Below, piece by piece: positions 1 through 5,775 of a stretch of DNA of 5,775 nucleotides. The position numbers and the translations under genes were made by a program. A model generated the notes under the pieces. That model made no database searches. It was not told where the DNA came from and saw nothing but the letters and a program-made list of their open reading frames with translations. Source of the DNA: Bacteroidales bacterium UBA1722 (GTDB lineage: Bacteria; Bacteroidota; Bacteroidia; Bacteroidales; UBA932); the NCBI GenBank assembly GCA_002317435.1, contig DCIQ01000208.1, positions 7,388 to 13,162 on the forward strand, given 5' to 3'. Every line of letters starts with the position of its first letter. Position 1 is the stretch's first letter.

Positions 1-2068
1 GGAACCTGATGCACATACCGGAACGGACTCCCATCATTATGTCACAGGTGCCGTCAGTCATGCACGCCTCCAGCAGGGCGTCATCCTCACGGATATTGAT
101 GGCGATGACCCCGTTCGTCCTGGGACGGCTGTATTCGGACAGAGCCGTCTTCTTCAGAATACCCTTCTTCGTACAGAGCACTATGAAATGGTTCTCCACA
201 TATTCCTTGTCGGAAAGGTTCGCGACATTCAGATAAGCACAGATGGCATCATCCGGTTCGATGTTCAGAACATTCTGGACAGCGCGGCCCTTGGAAGCCT
301 TGGTGCCTTCCGGAACTTCATATACTTTCAGCCAGAAACATTTTCCCTTCCGGGTAAAGAACAGCATGGTGCTGTGCATGTTGGCCACATATATGTGCTC
401 TATGAAATCCTCCTCTCGGGTGGTGGAGCCCTTCGCCCCGACACCTCCGCGGTTCTGGAGACGATATTCGGAAAGCGAGGTCCTCTTGATATATCCCATG
501 TGGGAGATGGTGATGACCACATCCTCGTTCGGGTAGAAATCTTCCGGATTGAAATCATCCGCCGACGGGGCTATCATGGTGCGGCGCGGGTCGCCGTATT
601 TCGCCTTGAGCTCCTGCAGTTCGTCCTTTATCATCTGCATCTGCTCGGGTTCGCTGGCGATGAATTCCTCCAGTTCGGCGATGCGCTTCATCAACGCATC
701 ATATTCGGACTGAAGCTTCTCCCTCTCGAGACCGGTCAGCTGGCGGAGCTTCATCTCCACGATGGCCGTAGCCTGGATCTCCGAGAGTCCGAAACGCTCC
801 ATCAGATTGGCGACCGCCTCCGAAGGGGTGGCCGAAGCCCTTATTATGGCGATGACTTCATCTATAAAGTCGAGGGCCTTGAGAAGTCCTTCGAGGATAT
901 GCGCACGGGCCTTGGCCTTATTGAGTTCGAATTGCGCCCGGCGCACCACCACGTTATGCCTGTGCTTCACATAATATTTGATGAGCTGACTGAGATTCAG
1001 CAGACGGGGACGGCCGTCCACCAGGGCGATATTGTTCACCGAGAAGCTCGACTGGAGCTGTGTCTCGCGGAACAGGGTGTTCAACACTACGCTGGAGACC
1101 GCATCCATCTTCAGTTTGATGACGATGCGCATTCCCTTGTGGTCACTTTCGTCATTGATGTATGCGATGCCGTCTATCTTCTTGGATTCCACCAGCTCCG
1201 CCATCTTCTCGATGAGTTCCCTCTTGTTCACCATATAGGGAATCTCCTCCACCACGATGGTCTCCCTTCCGTTGGGCGCCACCTCTATCTCCGTCTTCGA
1301 GCGGACCACTATGCGTCCCCTTCCGGTCTCGAAAGCGTCACGTATCCCGCCGATGCCCTGAATGATGCCTCCGGTGGGGAAGTCCGGCCCCTTTATATAC
1401 TGCATCAGTTCTTCGGTGGTGATGGCCGGATTGTCGATCCAGGCACAGATACCGTCGGCCAGTTCCCCCAGATTATGGGGAGCCATATTCGTGGCCATGC
1501 CTACGGCAATACCGTTCGATCCGTTCATCAGCAGCAGAGGTGCCTTCGCGGGAAGCACGAGGGGTTCCTTCAGCGTCTCGTCGAAGTTCGGAGCGAAATC
1601 CACGGTATCCTTGTCCAGGTCCGCAAGGGACTCTTCCGCCAGACGACGGAAACGTGCCTCGGTATAACGCATTGCCGCAGGCGAATCCCCATCTATCGAA
1701 CCGAAGTTTCCCTGACCGTCCACCAACATGTAACGGAGGCTCCAGTCCTGAGCCATCCTGACCATCGCATCATATACGCTCGAATCTCCGTGAGGATGAT
1801 ATTTACCAAGCACCTCACCGACGATACGGGCCGATTTCTTATGCTGACCTCCGGAGGTCAGACCCAATTCATTCATACCGAACAGCACCCTTCTATGTAC
1901 CGGCTTCAACCCGTCACGCACATCCGGGAGGGCACGAGAGACTATCACCGACATACTGTAGTCGATGTAGGCACTTTTCATCTCATTCTCGATATCTATT
2001 TCGATGATACGCCCCCTGTTATCATCGAACTCCTGCACTTCCTCGTCTTTAACTTCTTCAATATCCAT
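1..2068 (-). CDS. gyrA: DNA gyrase subunit A (3' end cut by window edge)
   Basis: GyrA is the breakage-reunion subunit of type IIA topoisomerase; with GyrB it introduces negative supercoils using ATP. The frame reads from an ATG at 2068 down to the left edge without a stop, giving about 689 residues of a protein that is usually about 820-870 long. The core opens with YIDYSMSVIVSRALPDVRDG (residues 34-53). The catalytic tyrosine is Tyr135 in AMRYTEARL, equivalent to E. coli Tyr122. The quinolone-resistance region reads HPHGDSSVYD (91-100), with Ser96 and Asp100 at the E. coli Ser83 and Asp87 positions, so neither common resistance substitution is present. A coiled-coil stretch lies around 420-490. 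The C-terminal DNA-wrapping domain begins near 515 and carries a GyrA-box-like RGGVGAKG (540-547), which favours GyrA over ParC. The N-terminus has an acidic extension of about 12 residues compared with E. coli. Met30 is a possible internal start, but ATG 2068 fits the promoter upstream better. The gene is divergent from clpC. Confidence 0.97.
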   Translation of the reverse strand, partial: MDIEEVKDEEVQEFDDNRGRIIEIDIENEMKSAYIDYSMSVIVSRALPDVRDGLKPVHRRVLFGMNELGLTSGGQHKKSARIVGEVLGKYHPHGDSSVYDAMVRMAQDWSLRYMLVDGQGNFGSIDGDSPAAMRYTEARFRRLAEESLADLDKDTVDFAPNFDETLKEPLVLPAKAPLLLMNGSNGIAVGMATNMAPHNLGELADGICAWIDNPAITTEELMQYIKGPDFPTGGIIQGIGGIRDAFETGRGRIVVRSKTEIEVAPNGRETIVVEEIPYMVNKRELIEKMAELVESKKIDGIAYINDESDHKGMRIVIKLKMDAVSSVVLNTLFRETQLQSSFSVNNIALVDGRPRLLNLSQLIKYYVKHRHNVVVRRAQFELNKAKARAHILEGLLKALDFIDEVIAIIRASATPSEAVANLMERFGLSEIQATAIVEMKLRQLTGLEREKLQSEYDALMKRIAELEEFIASEPEQMQMIKDELQELKAKYGDPRRTMIAPSADDFNPEDFYPNEDVVITISHMGYIKRTSLSEYRLQNRGGVGAKGSTTREEDFIEHIYVANMHSTMLFFTRKGKCFWLKVYEVPEGTKASKGRAVQNVLNIEPDDAICAYLNVANLSDKEYVENHFIVLCTKKGILKKTALSEYSRPRTNGVIAINIREDDALLEACMTDGTCDIMMGVRSGMCIRF

Positions 2069-2105
2069 TATTTACCTACTATTGTTTTTAATATAAAATA
2101 ACTCG

Positions 2106-2137
2106 CTAATATAGTCAGATTTTTCTACATCGCCAAA
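2106..2137 (-). promoter_or_regulatory. Probable gyrA promoter, Bacteroidota type
   Basis: Read on the minus strand, a TTTG (-33 element, 2137-2134) is followed after exactly 20 bases by TATATTAG (2113-2106). This matches the Bacteroidota consensus TAnnTTTG at all but one fixed position. The 20-base spacer is within the usual range. Transcription would start near 2100, leaving a leader of about 30 bases before the gyrA ATG at 2068. The leader has no convincing Shine-Dalgarno sequence, which is normal for this phylum. The promoter is inferred from sequence only. Confidence 0.6.
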
Positions 2138-2162
2138 TGTCGGTTTTGCTTCATAATTATGT

Positions 2163-2215
2163 ACTCAAGCTTCACAGGCGCGAAACTTGAGTTGATATAC
2201 TTGCGAAACTTAAAT
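2163..2215. repeat. Three-copy 13-bp motif in the gyrA-clpC divergent region (possible operator)
   Basis: One 13-bp motif with consensus GYGAARCTTRART occurs three times. Copy A is on the minus strand at 2163-2175 (GTGAAGCTTGAGT). Copy B is on the plus strand at 2180-2192 (GCGAAACTTGAGT). Copy C is on the plus strand at 2203-2215 (GCGAAACTTAAAT). A and B differ at two positions and form an inverted pair with the 7-bp arms ACTCAAG/CTTGAGT. B and C are direct repeats 23 bp apart and also differ at two positions. Copy C begins in the presumed -33 region of clpC and ends five bases before its -7 element, a position where a bound protein would affect RNA polymerase. The motif is neither CIRCE nor the CtsR heptamer repeat known from heat-shock genes in other bacteria. 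The repeats are seen directly; the operator role is inferred. Confidence 0.5.
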
Positions 2216-2227
2216 TATGTATTTTTG
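2200..2227 (+). promoter_or_regulatory. Probable clpC operon promoter, Bacteroidota type
   Basis: TATTTTTG at 2220-2227 matches the Bacteroidota -7 consensus TAnnTTTG at every fixed position. The best upstream partner is CTTG at 2200-2203, three of four bases of TTTG. Its 16-base spacer is shorter than the usual 19-21, so the -33 element is weak or an activator is needed. Transcription would start about 4-8 bases downstream, leaving a short leader before the clpC ATG at 2248. No good Shine-Dalgarno sequence is present. Copy C of the 13-bp repeat overlaps the region between the two elements. Confidence 0.55.
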
Positions 2228-2247
2228 CATATAAAATAGCAGGTACG

Positions 2248-4722
2248 ATGAAAGTCATCTTGTCGAAAGACGTAAACGCCATATTAGTTTTCGCAGGAGA
2301 GGAAGCCGTCCGGACCGGATGGTCACAAATCGGTGTGGATCACGCTATTCTGGCCATTTTGAGACTTTCGGAGTGTCAGGCGGCCAGACTGCTGAGGGAC
2401 GGGATGCACATGGACCTCTCCCGCATCAAATCCCGTATCGAAGCCGGGATCGACAAGGGTGAATCCATCCCTTACTCCAGTTCCGGCTCAGTCGGATTCT
2501 CCGAAGAATTCAAGGAGTGTTTCCGGACCATGATTCTGGAGGGGACGGCCCCGGGCAGGAACGAATGTGACACACTGTCCCTGTTGCTGGCGGCTCTCCA
2601 GCAGGGGAACTGCGAATTCGCCAGAATGATGGGAGAAGAAGGAATCAGCCTCGAAGACACCCGCAAAGCGATAGCGTCCCTCTATCCGGGACGCGGAGAT
2701 ACCGCAGACGCGGAAGAAGATGACGGAGCCGATGATATTGCCTCCGGCAATAAAACAATTCCCTCACTGCAGAGCGACGGTCCGCTCATAAGCCGGTTCG
2801 GGCGGGACCTCACCGCGGCGGCCGCCGGAGGCGAACTCGACCCGGTGGTGGGACGCGACGCCCAGATCGGCAGAATAGAGCAGATTCTCTGCCGCCGGAA
2901 GAAAAACAACCCTATCCTCATAGGCGAATCCGGAGTGGGCAAATCAGCCATAGTCGAAGGTCTCGCACAGAGGATCACGAAGGGAGCCGTACCGCGTCCC
3001 CTGCTGGGCAAGAAAATCTGGTCCCTCGACATCGCCTCCCTGGTGGCCGGAACGAAGTACCGGGGACAATTCGAAGAAAGGGTGAAGAAAATCCTCCTGG
3101 AACTCCGCGAGAGACCGGACCTGATCCTGTTCATAGACGAAATCCACACCATCGTGGGAGCCGGCGGCTCCCCCGGCTCCCTGGATGCGGCCAACATACT
3201 CAAACCCGCCCTCTCCAGGGGCGAGTTCCAATGCATCGGCTCCACCACCATAGATGAATACCGCCAGAAAATAGAAAAAGACGGGGCCCTCGAAAGAAGA
3301 TTCCAGAAAGTACTTGTGGAGCCGACACGTTTCGAAGAGACACTGGATATTCTGAAAGCTGTCGCCCCCGAATACGAAGAGCATCACAGGGTTTTCTATA
3401 CGGAAGAAGCCCTTAAAGAATGTATAATCCTGTCCGACAGATATATCACTGACAGAAGCCAGCCGGACAAATCCATCGGCCTGATGGACGAAGCAGGTTC
3501 GCGGGCCAGCCTCTCACATGCCGATATCCCTCCTGAGATTCTCAAACTGCGCCGGGAGAAGGAAGAAGCCGCGAAGAAGAAGACGGAAGCGGCCGCCAGG
3601 CACGATTTCCCGAATGCAGAAAAATACAGGGATGAAGAACTGTCCATAAAAAAGAGACTGGACGACTCGCTTATGTCCCATGATACCGGAAACGGCGGAT
3701 CACCGGTCACCGTAACCGCCGAGGACATATCTTCGGTAATATCGTCCATGACAGGCATTCCGTTGAGCCGGATAGAACTTTCCGAAAGCCACCGGCTCCT
3801 GAAAATGGCCGACTCCCTCCGGAAGGAAGTCATAGGGCAGGACGAAGCGGTGGACCTGACCGTGCGCGCCATCCAGCGAAACAGGGCCGGACTGCGCTCC
3901 CCCGAAAGGCCCATCGGCACATTCCTGTTCCTCGGGCCTACCGGAGTCGGCAAGACATTTCTGGCCAAGAAACTTTCAGAATCCCTGTTCGACTCCACCG
4001 ATGCCCTCATCAGGATAGATATGAGCGAATATATGGAGAAGCATGCCGTCAGCCGCCTCATCGGAGCCCCTCCGGGCTACGTAGGATATGACGACGGAGG
4101 CCAGCTGACCGAAAAAGTGAGAAGGCATCCATATAGCGTAGTCCTTCTCGACGAGATAGAAAAGGCCCACCCCGACATATTCAACATACTCCTCCAGGTA
4201 TTGGACGAAGGACGCCTCACTGACAGCAACGGACGGAACATCGACTTCCGGAACACCGTGATAATCCTCACTTCGAACGTAGGGTCCCGTGAACTGAAAG
4301 AATTCGGAAAAGGAATCGGATTCCCGACTTCCGGGACGGAGACGTCGGGACGTTCGGACAAACACATCATCTCCAAGGCGCTTGGCAGAACCTTCTCGCC
4401 CGAGTTCCTCAACAGACTCGACGAACAGATAGTTTTCCGCCCGCTTGACCGGGACGACATATCCCGTATCATCGATATGGAGATACGCAAGCTCCACGAA
4501 AGAATCCGTATGGCAGGCTACACTCTGCATATCACACCTTCCGCCCGGAAGTTTGTCTCCGAGGCGGGATTCGACCCCGATTTCGGGGCCAGGCCCATCA
4601 AGAGGGCCATCCAGAGATATGTGGAAGATCCCGTCTCCAATGCCATCCTTTCGAAACGTCCCTCCGACAAACCACTGAAACTGAAACTGAGAAAAGATAA
4701 AAACGACACCATCTGCGAATAA
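2248..4722 (+). CDS. clpC: ClpC-type AAA+ ATPase, unfoldase of the Clp protease
   Basis: This is an 824-residue Hsp100 unfoldase that threads proteins into the ClpP peptidase in the cytoplasm, using ATP. Residues 1-146 form a double Clp N-domain, followed by an acidic linker (about 150-185). The D1 module has VVGRD (200-204), Walker A GESGVGKS (226-233), the pore loop KYRG (270-273), Walker B ending in Asp297-Glu298 and arginine-finger candidates Arg350-Arg351. A short UVR-like middle domain lies at 430-475, with Phe454 aligning to the regulatory phenylalanine of ClpC middle domains. Its size separates the protein from ClpB, whose coiled coil is much longer. D2 has Walker A GPTGVGKT (563-570), pore loop GYVG (610-613), Asp635-Glu636, Arg723 and sensor-2 GARP (780-783). 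IGF at 690-692 is the ClpP-docking tripeptide. The length is normal for ClpC, and all nucleotide-hydrolysis residues are present. The ATG at 2248 starts directly at the N-domain. The gene leads an operon with the RelA/SpoT-like gene six bases downstream. No adaptor gene is in view. Confidence 0.96.
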   Translation: MKVILSKDVNAILVFAGEEAVRTGWSQIGVDHAILAILRLSECQAARLLRDGMHMDLSRIKSRIEAGIDKGESIPYSSSGSVGFSEEFKECFRTMILEGTAPGRNECDTLSLLLAALQQGNCEFARMMGEEGISLEDTRKAIASLYPGRGDTADAEEDDGADDIASGNKTIPSLQSDGPLISRFGRDLTAAAAGGELDPVVGRDAQIGRIEQILCRRKKNNPILIGESGVGKSAIVEGLAQRITKGAVPRPLLGKKIWSLDIASLVAGTKYRGQFEERVKKILLELRERPDLILFIDEIHTIVGAGGSPGSLDAANILKPALSRGEFQCIGSTTIDEYRQKIEKDGALERRFQKVLVEPTRFEETLDILKAVAPEYEEHHRVFYTEEALKECIILSDRYITDRSQPDKSIGLMDEAGSRASLSHADIPPEILKLRREKEEAAKKKTEAAARHDFPNAEKYRDEELSIKKRLDDSLMSHDTGNGGSPVTVTAEDISSVISSMTGIPLSRIELSESHRLLKMADSLRKEVIGQDEAVDLTVRAIQRNRAGLRSPERPIGTFLFLGPTGVGKTFLAKKLSESLFDSTDALIRIDMSEYMEKHAVSRLIGAPPGYVGYDDGGQLTEKVRRHPYSVVLLDEIEKAHPDIFNILLQVLDEGRLTDSNGRNIDFRNTVIILTSNVGSRELKEFGKGIGFPTSGTETSGRSDKHIISKALGRTFSPEFLNRLDEQIVFRPLDRDDISRIIDMEIRKLHERIRMAGYTLHITPSARKFVSEAGFDPDFGARPIKRAIQRYVEDPVSNAILSKRPSDKPLKLKLRKDKNDTICE

Positions 4723-4728
4723 ACGTCT

Positions 4729-5622
4729 ATGGAAAAACGACACAGGACACTTGAAGAAATCTCCGGGATCATGAAGGCGGAGATGGAAGCCGTACTGAAA
4801 AAAAGCGGCGTCATGCATCATCTCTTCGCGAGAGTCAAATCCCCTGAATCGATAAGGCACAAGATGGGACTCAAGGGAGAGAAATACCGCAGCGGAGCAG
4901 CCCGGATTCAGGACATCCTCGGCTTCAGAATAGTATTCTACTTCCCGGACGACGTGGATATAATGGCCGACCATCTTTCATTCATGGACATTCTGGACAG
5001 TTCTGTGGACAAGCCCGACGTATGCACGTTCAGTCCCAAACGTCTGAACCTGACCATGAGAATTCCTGAAGAATTTGCAGAAGATTTCAGGGCGGGACTC
5101 CCGCAGGAATATGCCCGGTATATAGATGACGCATACGAAATACAGCTGAGAACCGTCTATTCGGAAGGATGGCATGAAGTGGAACACGACCTGCGCTACA
5201 AATGCAAGGAAGACTGGATAGGATATGAAAAATACTCACGTACTCTGAACGGTGTCATAGCCACGCTCGAGACTGCGGAATATAGTATGATGGCCATCTT
5301 CAACGAACTGGCCGAAAAGAATCTGCAGGACGGAAACTTCAGGGCGATGATCAGGAACAGGCTCCGCCTGCGCATCACGACGGAAGATTTCTCCCCCAGT
5401 ATAAAAGAATTTCTGATACGCCATCCCGATATCGTCAAGGAGATATTCTACTCCGACCGTATGGTTTTCATACTGACTCTGCTGAACCACGAAGAGCCCA
5501 TCCCGCTCTCGTATGACAACATTATCTTCCTCCTGAACAGGATTTTCCTGAAAAACGGGGACATATCAGCTCTGGAGTCACCTGAAGCCAAGGCGAAACT
5601 GGAATCTTTCTTCCATTCATAG
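4729..5622 (+). CDS. RelA/SpoT-domain nucleotide pyrophosphokinase-like protein, HD-less (SAS-like)
   Basis: This 297-residue protein has a RelA/SpoT synthetase fold at about residues 30-160. In (p)ppGpp synthetases that fold moves pyrophosphate from ATP to the 3' hydroxyl of GDP or GTP. The ATP-site signature is present as RVKSPESIRHK (35-45: Arg35, Lys37, Ser41, Lys45). DILGFR (62-67) supplies the first metal-binding Asp62. YEIQLRT (136-142) supplies catalytic Glu137, with Gln139 and Arg141, and EHDLRYK (152-158) closes the domain. There is no HD hydrolase domain and no TGS/ACT region, as in small alarmone synthetases. The usual acceptor-binding G-loop YxSxH is not recognisable; the corresponding stretch is FSPKRLNLTM (101-110). 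Residues 180-297 are predominantly helical by eye, include a basic patch RAMIRNRLRLR (205-215), and match nothing I recognise. No signal peptide or membrane segment is seen. The gene starts six bases after clpC stops, so co-transcription is near certain. An alarmone synthetase, a toxic-SAS-like enzyme and a catalytically altered sensor are all possible. Confidence 0.82.
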   Translation: MEKRHRTLEEISGIMKAEMEAVLKKSGVMHHLFARVKSPESIRHKMGLKGEKYRSGAARIQDILGFRIVFYFPDDVDIMADHLSFMDILDSSVDKPDVCTFSPKRLNLTMRIPEEFAEDFRAGLPQEYARYIDDAYEIQLRTVYSEGWHEVEHDLRYKCKEDWIGYEKYSRTLNGVIATLETAEYSMMAIFNELAEKNLQDGNFRAMIRNRLRLRITTEDFSPSIKEFLIRHPDIVKEIFYSDRMVFILTLLNHEEPIPLSYDNIIFLLNRIFLKNGDISALESPEAKAKLESFFHS

Positions 5623-5638
5623 CCACCGTTAAAAAAAA

Positions 5639-5669
5639 TTTGGTATTAAAGTTCTTTTTCGTACTTTTG
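5639..5669 (+). promoter_or_regulatory. tRNA-Lys promoter, near-consensus Bacteroidota type
   Basis: TTTG at 5639-5642 is followed after exactly 19 bases by TACTTTTG at 5662-5669. This fits the Bacteroidota arrangement TTTG, 19-21 bases, TAnnTTTG at every fixed position. An A-tract at 5631-5638 lies immediately upstream and could act as an UP-like element. Transcription would start at about 5673-5677, giving a 5' leader of about 20-25 bases that RNase P would remove. The element lies just after the end of the RelA/SpoT-like gene, so the tRNA need not depend on the clpC operon. I see no clear terminator hairpin between 5623 and this promoter. Confidence 0.8.
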
Positions 5670-5697
5670 CAGCCCGAAATCGAATAGACGACGGTCT

Positions 5698-5770
5698 GAT
5701 CCGCTAGCTCAGTTGGTAGAGCACAACACTTTTAATGTTGGGGTCTTGGGTTCGAGCCCCAAGCGGGTCA
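5698..5770 (+). tRNA. tRNA-Lys (anticodon UUU)
   Basis: A 73-base cloverleaf can be folded by hand. The acceptor stem pairs GATCCGC (5698-5704) with GCGGGTC (5763-5769). The D arm pairs GCTC (5707-5710) with GAGC (5719-5722) and keeps the GG pair at 5715-5716. The anticodon stem CAACA/TGTTG encloses the loop CTTTTAA (5729-5735), with anticodon TTT at 5731-5733. The variable loop is GGGTC (5741-5745), and the T arm pairs TTGGG with CCCAA around TTCGAGC (5751-5757). The discriminator is A5770. The 3' CCA is not encoded (the sequence continues CGAAA), so it would be added by the tRNA nucleotidyltransferase. The third acceptor pair is a U-G wobble (5700 with 5767). The gene reads AAA and AAG lysine codons and could head a tRNA cluster continuing past the right edge. 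Confidence 0.96.
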
Positions 5771-5775
5771 CGAAA

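Noticed and set aside
1..2068. ParC (topoisomerase IV subunit A) instead of GyrA
   Set aside because: The core domain alone could fit either, but the RGGVGAKG GyrA-box-like motif at residues 540-547 and the close match to GyrA around the catalytic tyrosine favour GyrA.
188..2101. A 637-codon open frame on the plus strand, entirely antisense to gyrA
   Set aside because: Its translation has no recognisable domain and is rich in His, Arg and Leu, as expected from reading a conserved gene backwards. The opposite strand encodes clear GyrA motifs throughout. The length comes from the codon usage of gyrA, not from a second gene.
2163..2192. The inverted repeat ACTCAAG/CTTGAGT as a shared transcription terminator or a CIRCE heat-shock element
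   Set aside because: The two arms are only 7 bp with a 16-base loop and no U-tract, and both flanking genes point away from it, so nothing needs terminating. The sequence does not match CIRCE (TTAGCACTC, nine bases, GAGTGCTAA). It is better explained as two of the three copies of the 13-bp motif.
2248..4722. ClpB disaggregase or ClpA instead of ClpC
   Set aside because: The middle domain is a short UVR-like segment of about 45 residues, not the long ClpB coiled coil, and an IGF ClpP-docking loop is present, which ClpB lacks. ClpA has no such middle domain.
3976..4974. A 332-codon open frame on the minus strand across the end of clpC and the start of the RelA/SpoT-like gene
   Set aside because: It spans two real genes on the other strand, shows no domain, and has no promoter or plausible start context. 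It is a shadow frame, as are the other minus-strand frames under clpC (2472-2666, 2682-3251, 2944-3387, 3396-4061, 4077-4490, 4518-4814).
4729..5770. A toxin-antitoxin pair or mobile island next to the tRNA gene
   Set aside because: No small partner gene lies beside the RelA/SpoT-like gene, and no integrase or attachment-site repeat of the tRNA 3' end is visible. The gene is tightly coupled to clpC, with similar base composition.

Overview
This window looks like a chromosomal, housekeeping stretch from a member of the Bacteroidota, most likely Bacteroidales. Three things suggest this. The intergenic regions carry Bacteroidota-type promoter elements (TTTG upstream, TAnnTTTG downstream) rather than TTGACA/TATAAT, the starts lack convincing Shine-Dalgarno sequences, and the GyrA and ClpC sequences resemble those of that phylum. 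I cannot name the genus. I see no insertion sequences, CRISPR arrays, phage genes or clear signs of transfer.

Layout. Positions 1-2068 on the minus strand hold gyrA (DNA gyrase subunit A), from its start codon to about residue 689; its 3' end lies beyond the left edge. A 179-bp divergent intergenic region (2069-2247) follows. It contains a good gyrA promoter on the minus strand, a probable clpC promoter on the plus strand, and three copies of a 13-bp motif between the gyrA -33 element and the clpC -7 element. On the plus strand, 2248-4722 encodes a full-length ClpC-type AAA+ unfoldase with two ATPase modules and a ClpP-docking IGF loop. Six bases later, 4729-5622 encodes a 297-residue RelA/SpoT-fold nucleotide pyrophosphokinase-like protein that lacks an HD hydrolase domain. 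A short gap carrying a near-perfect Bacteroidota promoter leads to a tRNA-Lys(UUU) gene at 5698-5770, at the right edge.

How the parts may work together. gyrA and the tRNA are independent housekeeping units with their own promoters. clpC and the RelA/SpoT-like gene almost certainly share a transcript, which places a regulatory protease unfoldase next to a possible alarmone enzyme. That RelA/SpoT-like protein is the most interesting item. It keeps the ATP-binding and metal-binding signatures of (p)ppGpp synthetases, but the tyrosine, serine and histidine of the usual guanine-binding G-loop (YxSxH) are not recognisable, and its C-terminal ~120 residues match nothing I know. It could be a synthetase with altered acceptor specificity, a nucleotide sensor, or a toxic-SAS-like enzyme. 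The sequence alone does not decide between these.
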